Source of the DNA: Strigamia acuminata
Taxonomy: Eukaryota; Arthropoda; Chilopoda; Geophilomorpha; Linotaeniidae
Assembly (NCBI GenBank): GCA_949358305.1
Contig: OX442315.1
Span: 1,862,001 to 1,922,000, forward strand
Direction of reading: 5' to 3'
DNA: 60,000 bases
Numbering within the stretch: the stretch's first letter is position 1; the number at the start of each line of letters is the position of its first letter. The position numbers and the translations under genes are program-made. The notes below the pieces were generated by a model. That model ran no database searches. It saw nothing but the letters and a program-made list of their open reading frames with translations, and was not told where the DNA came from. This document shows positions 59,092 through 60,000 of this stretch, one piece after another.

Positions 59092-60000
59092 GTTTTTTAT
59101 ATTGCAAACATTTAAAAGAAAGTTGTCAACAGCATAGTGGAAATCATTTGCATAAAGTAAATTTATACTCAGATAATTAGTGTAAATCTATTTAAATATT
59201 TATCTGTTTCTGCCATTAACCGTGTGTTATTGTCTAAAAAAAATACTACTGGCCTACTGGCTAATCAATATTAATTATACTGTCAATAATTAATTAATTA
59301 TTCTCCGGTCGCATATAATATGTTTTTTTTTCCAAATGTTGATGATGTCAGTTCAAATTTGGAAAAAGTTGATCGATATACAGGGTGCTTCGTTTAAGAC
59401 ATCCCAGTCAATTTCCAGAATAAGTATATGCTTTTTTTTAAAAACCAAGCAGATTATCCTACAGCAAAGTAGGGATGACTAATCCAATGATGTAATAAAA
59501 TTTCATGACAGACATGCAACAATGTATTTTTCATTTGCTAACTCGCTAACTGGTTGAGATAGAGCAAAATTTTCAATTATAAAGTTGTAGAGCACCATCA
59601 AATTAGTACTATCCAACTTAACTTAGTCTCGTTATGAAAATATTCAAACTGCCTCTATCTCCAATTTCAAAATTACGAGCAAGAGGCATGTAAATTCGTT
59701 TACAAACAATAATTGTCGTGAGAAACAGAAAAAAGGCATGAAAGAATATCCGATATGCTTTCCATTTTTTGTATAGAAGGACCACATTGGTTGTTAAACC
59801 ATCCTAGTTCAAATCTTAATAACCAATGAGTAAGGACATGTGAAGATGTTAACAGGAATTTGTGTACTTTAGCATAATTTATAAGAATATTAAATCAGAA
59901 TCAAACTCAGTAAATGAGCAGACATTATAGTAAATATTTTTATTAAATCATCATTAGCAGACGATGATTTGTACTTTTTTTTTTCCTTTTCTCCTGGTGT
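59092..60000. other. Non-coding end of the window, possible transposon start
   Basis: No ORF. ATACAGGGTG at about 59377 followed by CTTCGTTTAAGACATCCCAG resembles the ends of several insect transposons, which often start with an ACAGGGTG motif. If so, the element runs out of the window. A GT-TATTTGTT context to its left gives no clear target duplication. Confidence 0.3.

Noticed and set aside
1-60000. CRISPR arrays, tRNA or rRNA genes, bacterial promoters or terminators
   Set aside because: None was seen. The tandem repeats lack spacer structure and the window is eukaryotic in character.

Overview
The window reads as an arthropod-type nuclear chromosome carrying an endogenous large DNA virus that has been opened up by host sequence and transposable elements. 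Host character is shown by spliced genes with very short introns (57, 61 and 66 nt), LTR retrotransposons, a Tc1/mariner-type miniature element and an interstitial TTAGG/TCAGG array. TTAGG is the ancestral arthropod telomere repeat and TCAGG a beetle variant. The species cannot be named from this sequence.

The virus is placed by a P74/PIF-0 homologue (19225-20748), a probable PIF-5/ODV-E56 homologue (36651-37538), a chitin-binding 11K-like membrane protein (34819-35454) and a complete tyrosine recombinase (35579-36409). These point to the nuclear arthropod viruses of class Naldaviricetes (nudivirus, hytrosavirus, filamentous virus, nimavirus and baculovirus relatives). I cannot fix the family. 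About 25 AT-rich, intronless, uninterrupted ORFs belong to this layer. They include thymidylate kinase, ribonucleotide reductase small subunit, a divergent ubiquitin, a kinase-like protein that has lost its catalytic residues, an ankyrin protein, an alpha/beta hydrolase, a Nudix hydrolase of Dcp2/D10 flavour and an XRN-type 5'-3' exonuclease. Most proteins of this layer are unrecognised.

Layout: 1-4570, 3' part of a Ty3/gypsy-like element with a GC-rich spliced ORF after pol. 4790-12969, scattered viral ORFs with host-like DNA between them. 13000-19200, host-like DNA with a TTP-type CCCH protein gene. 19225-39379, the dense viral block, broken at 26.2-27.5 kb, 28.3-30.1 kb (two exons of a host gene) and 32.6-33.7 kb (miniature transposon). 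39922-48164, a very young Ty3/gypsy element with LTRs identical as read. 48.4-48.7 kb, TTAGG/TCAGG array. 49987-52080, two more viral ORFs. 52.1-58.0 kb, host repeats and a three-exon Myb/SANT-like gene. 58093-59091, a viral-type membrane glycoprotein.

Functionally the viral genes fall into entry (P74, PIF-5-like, glycoproteins), nucleotide supply (TMK, RNR2), recombination (tyrosine recombinase) and host control (ubiquitin, pseudokinase, ankyrin). The most striking group is a possible mRNA-turnover cassette: a decapping-type Nudix enzyme and a 5'-3' exoribonuclease on the same strand within 2.7 kb, each with most or all of its catalytic residues. Many viral ORFs also share a T-run/A-run motif just upstream of the start codon, a candidate virus-specific promoter.
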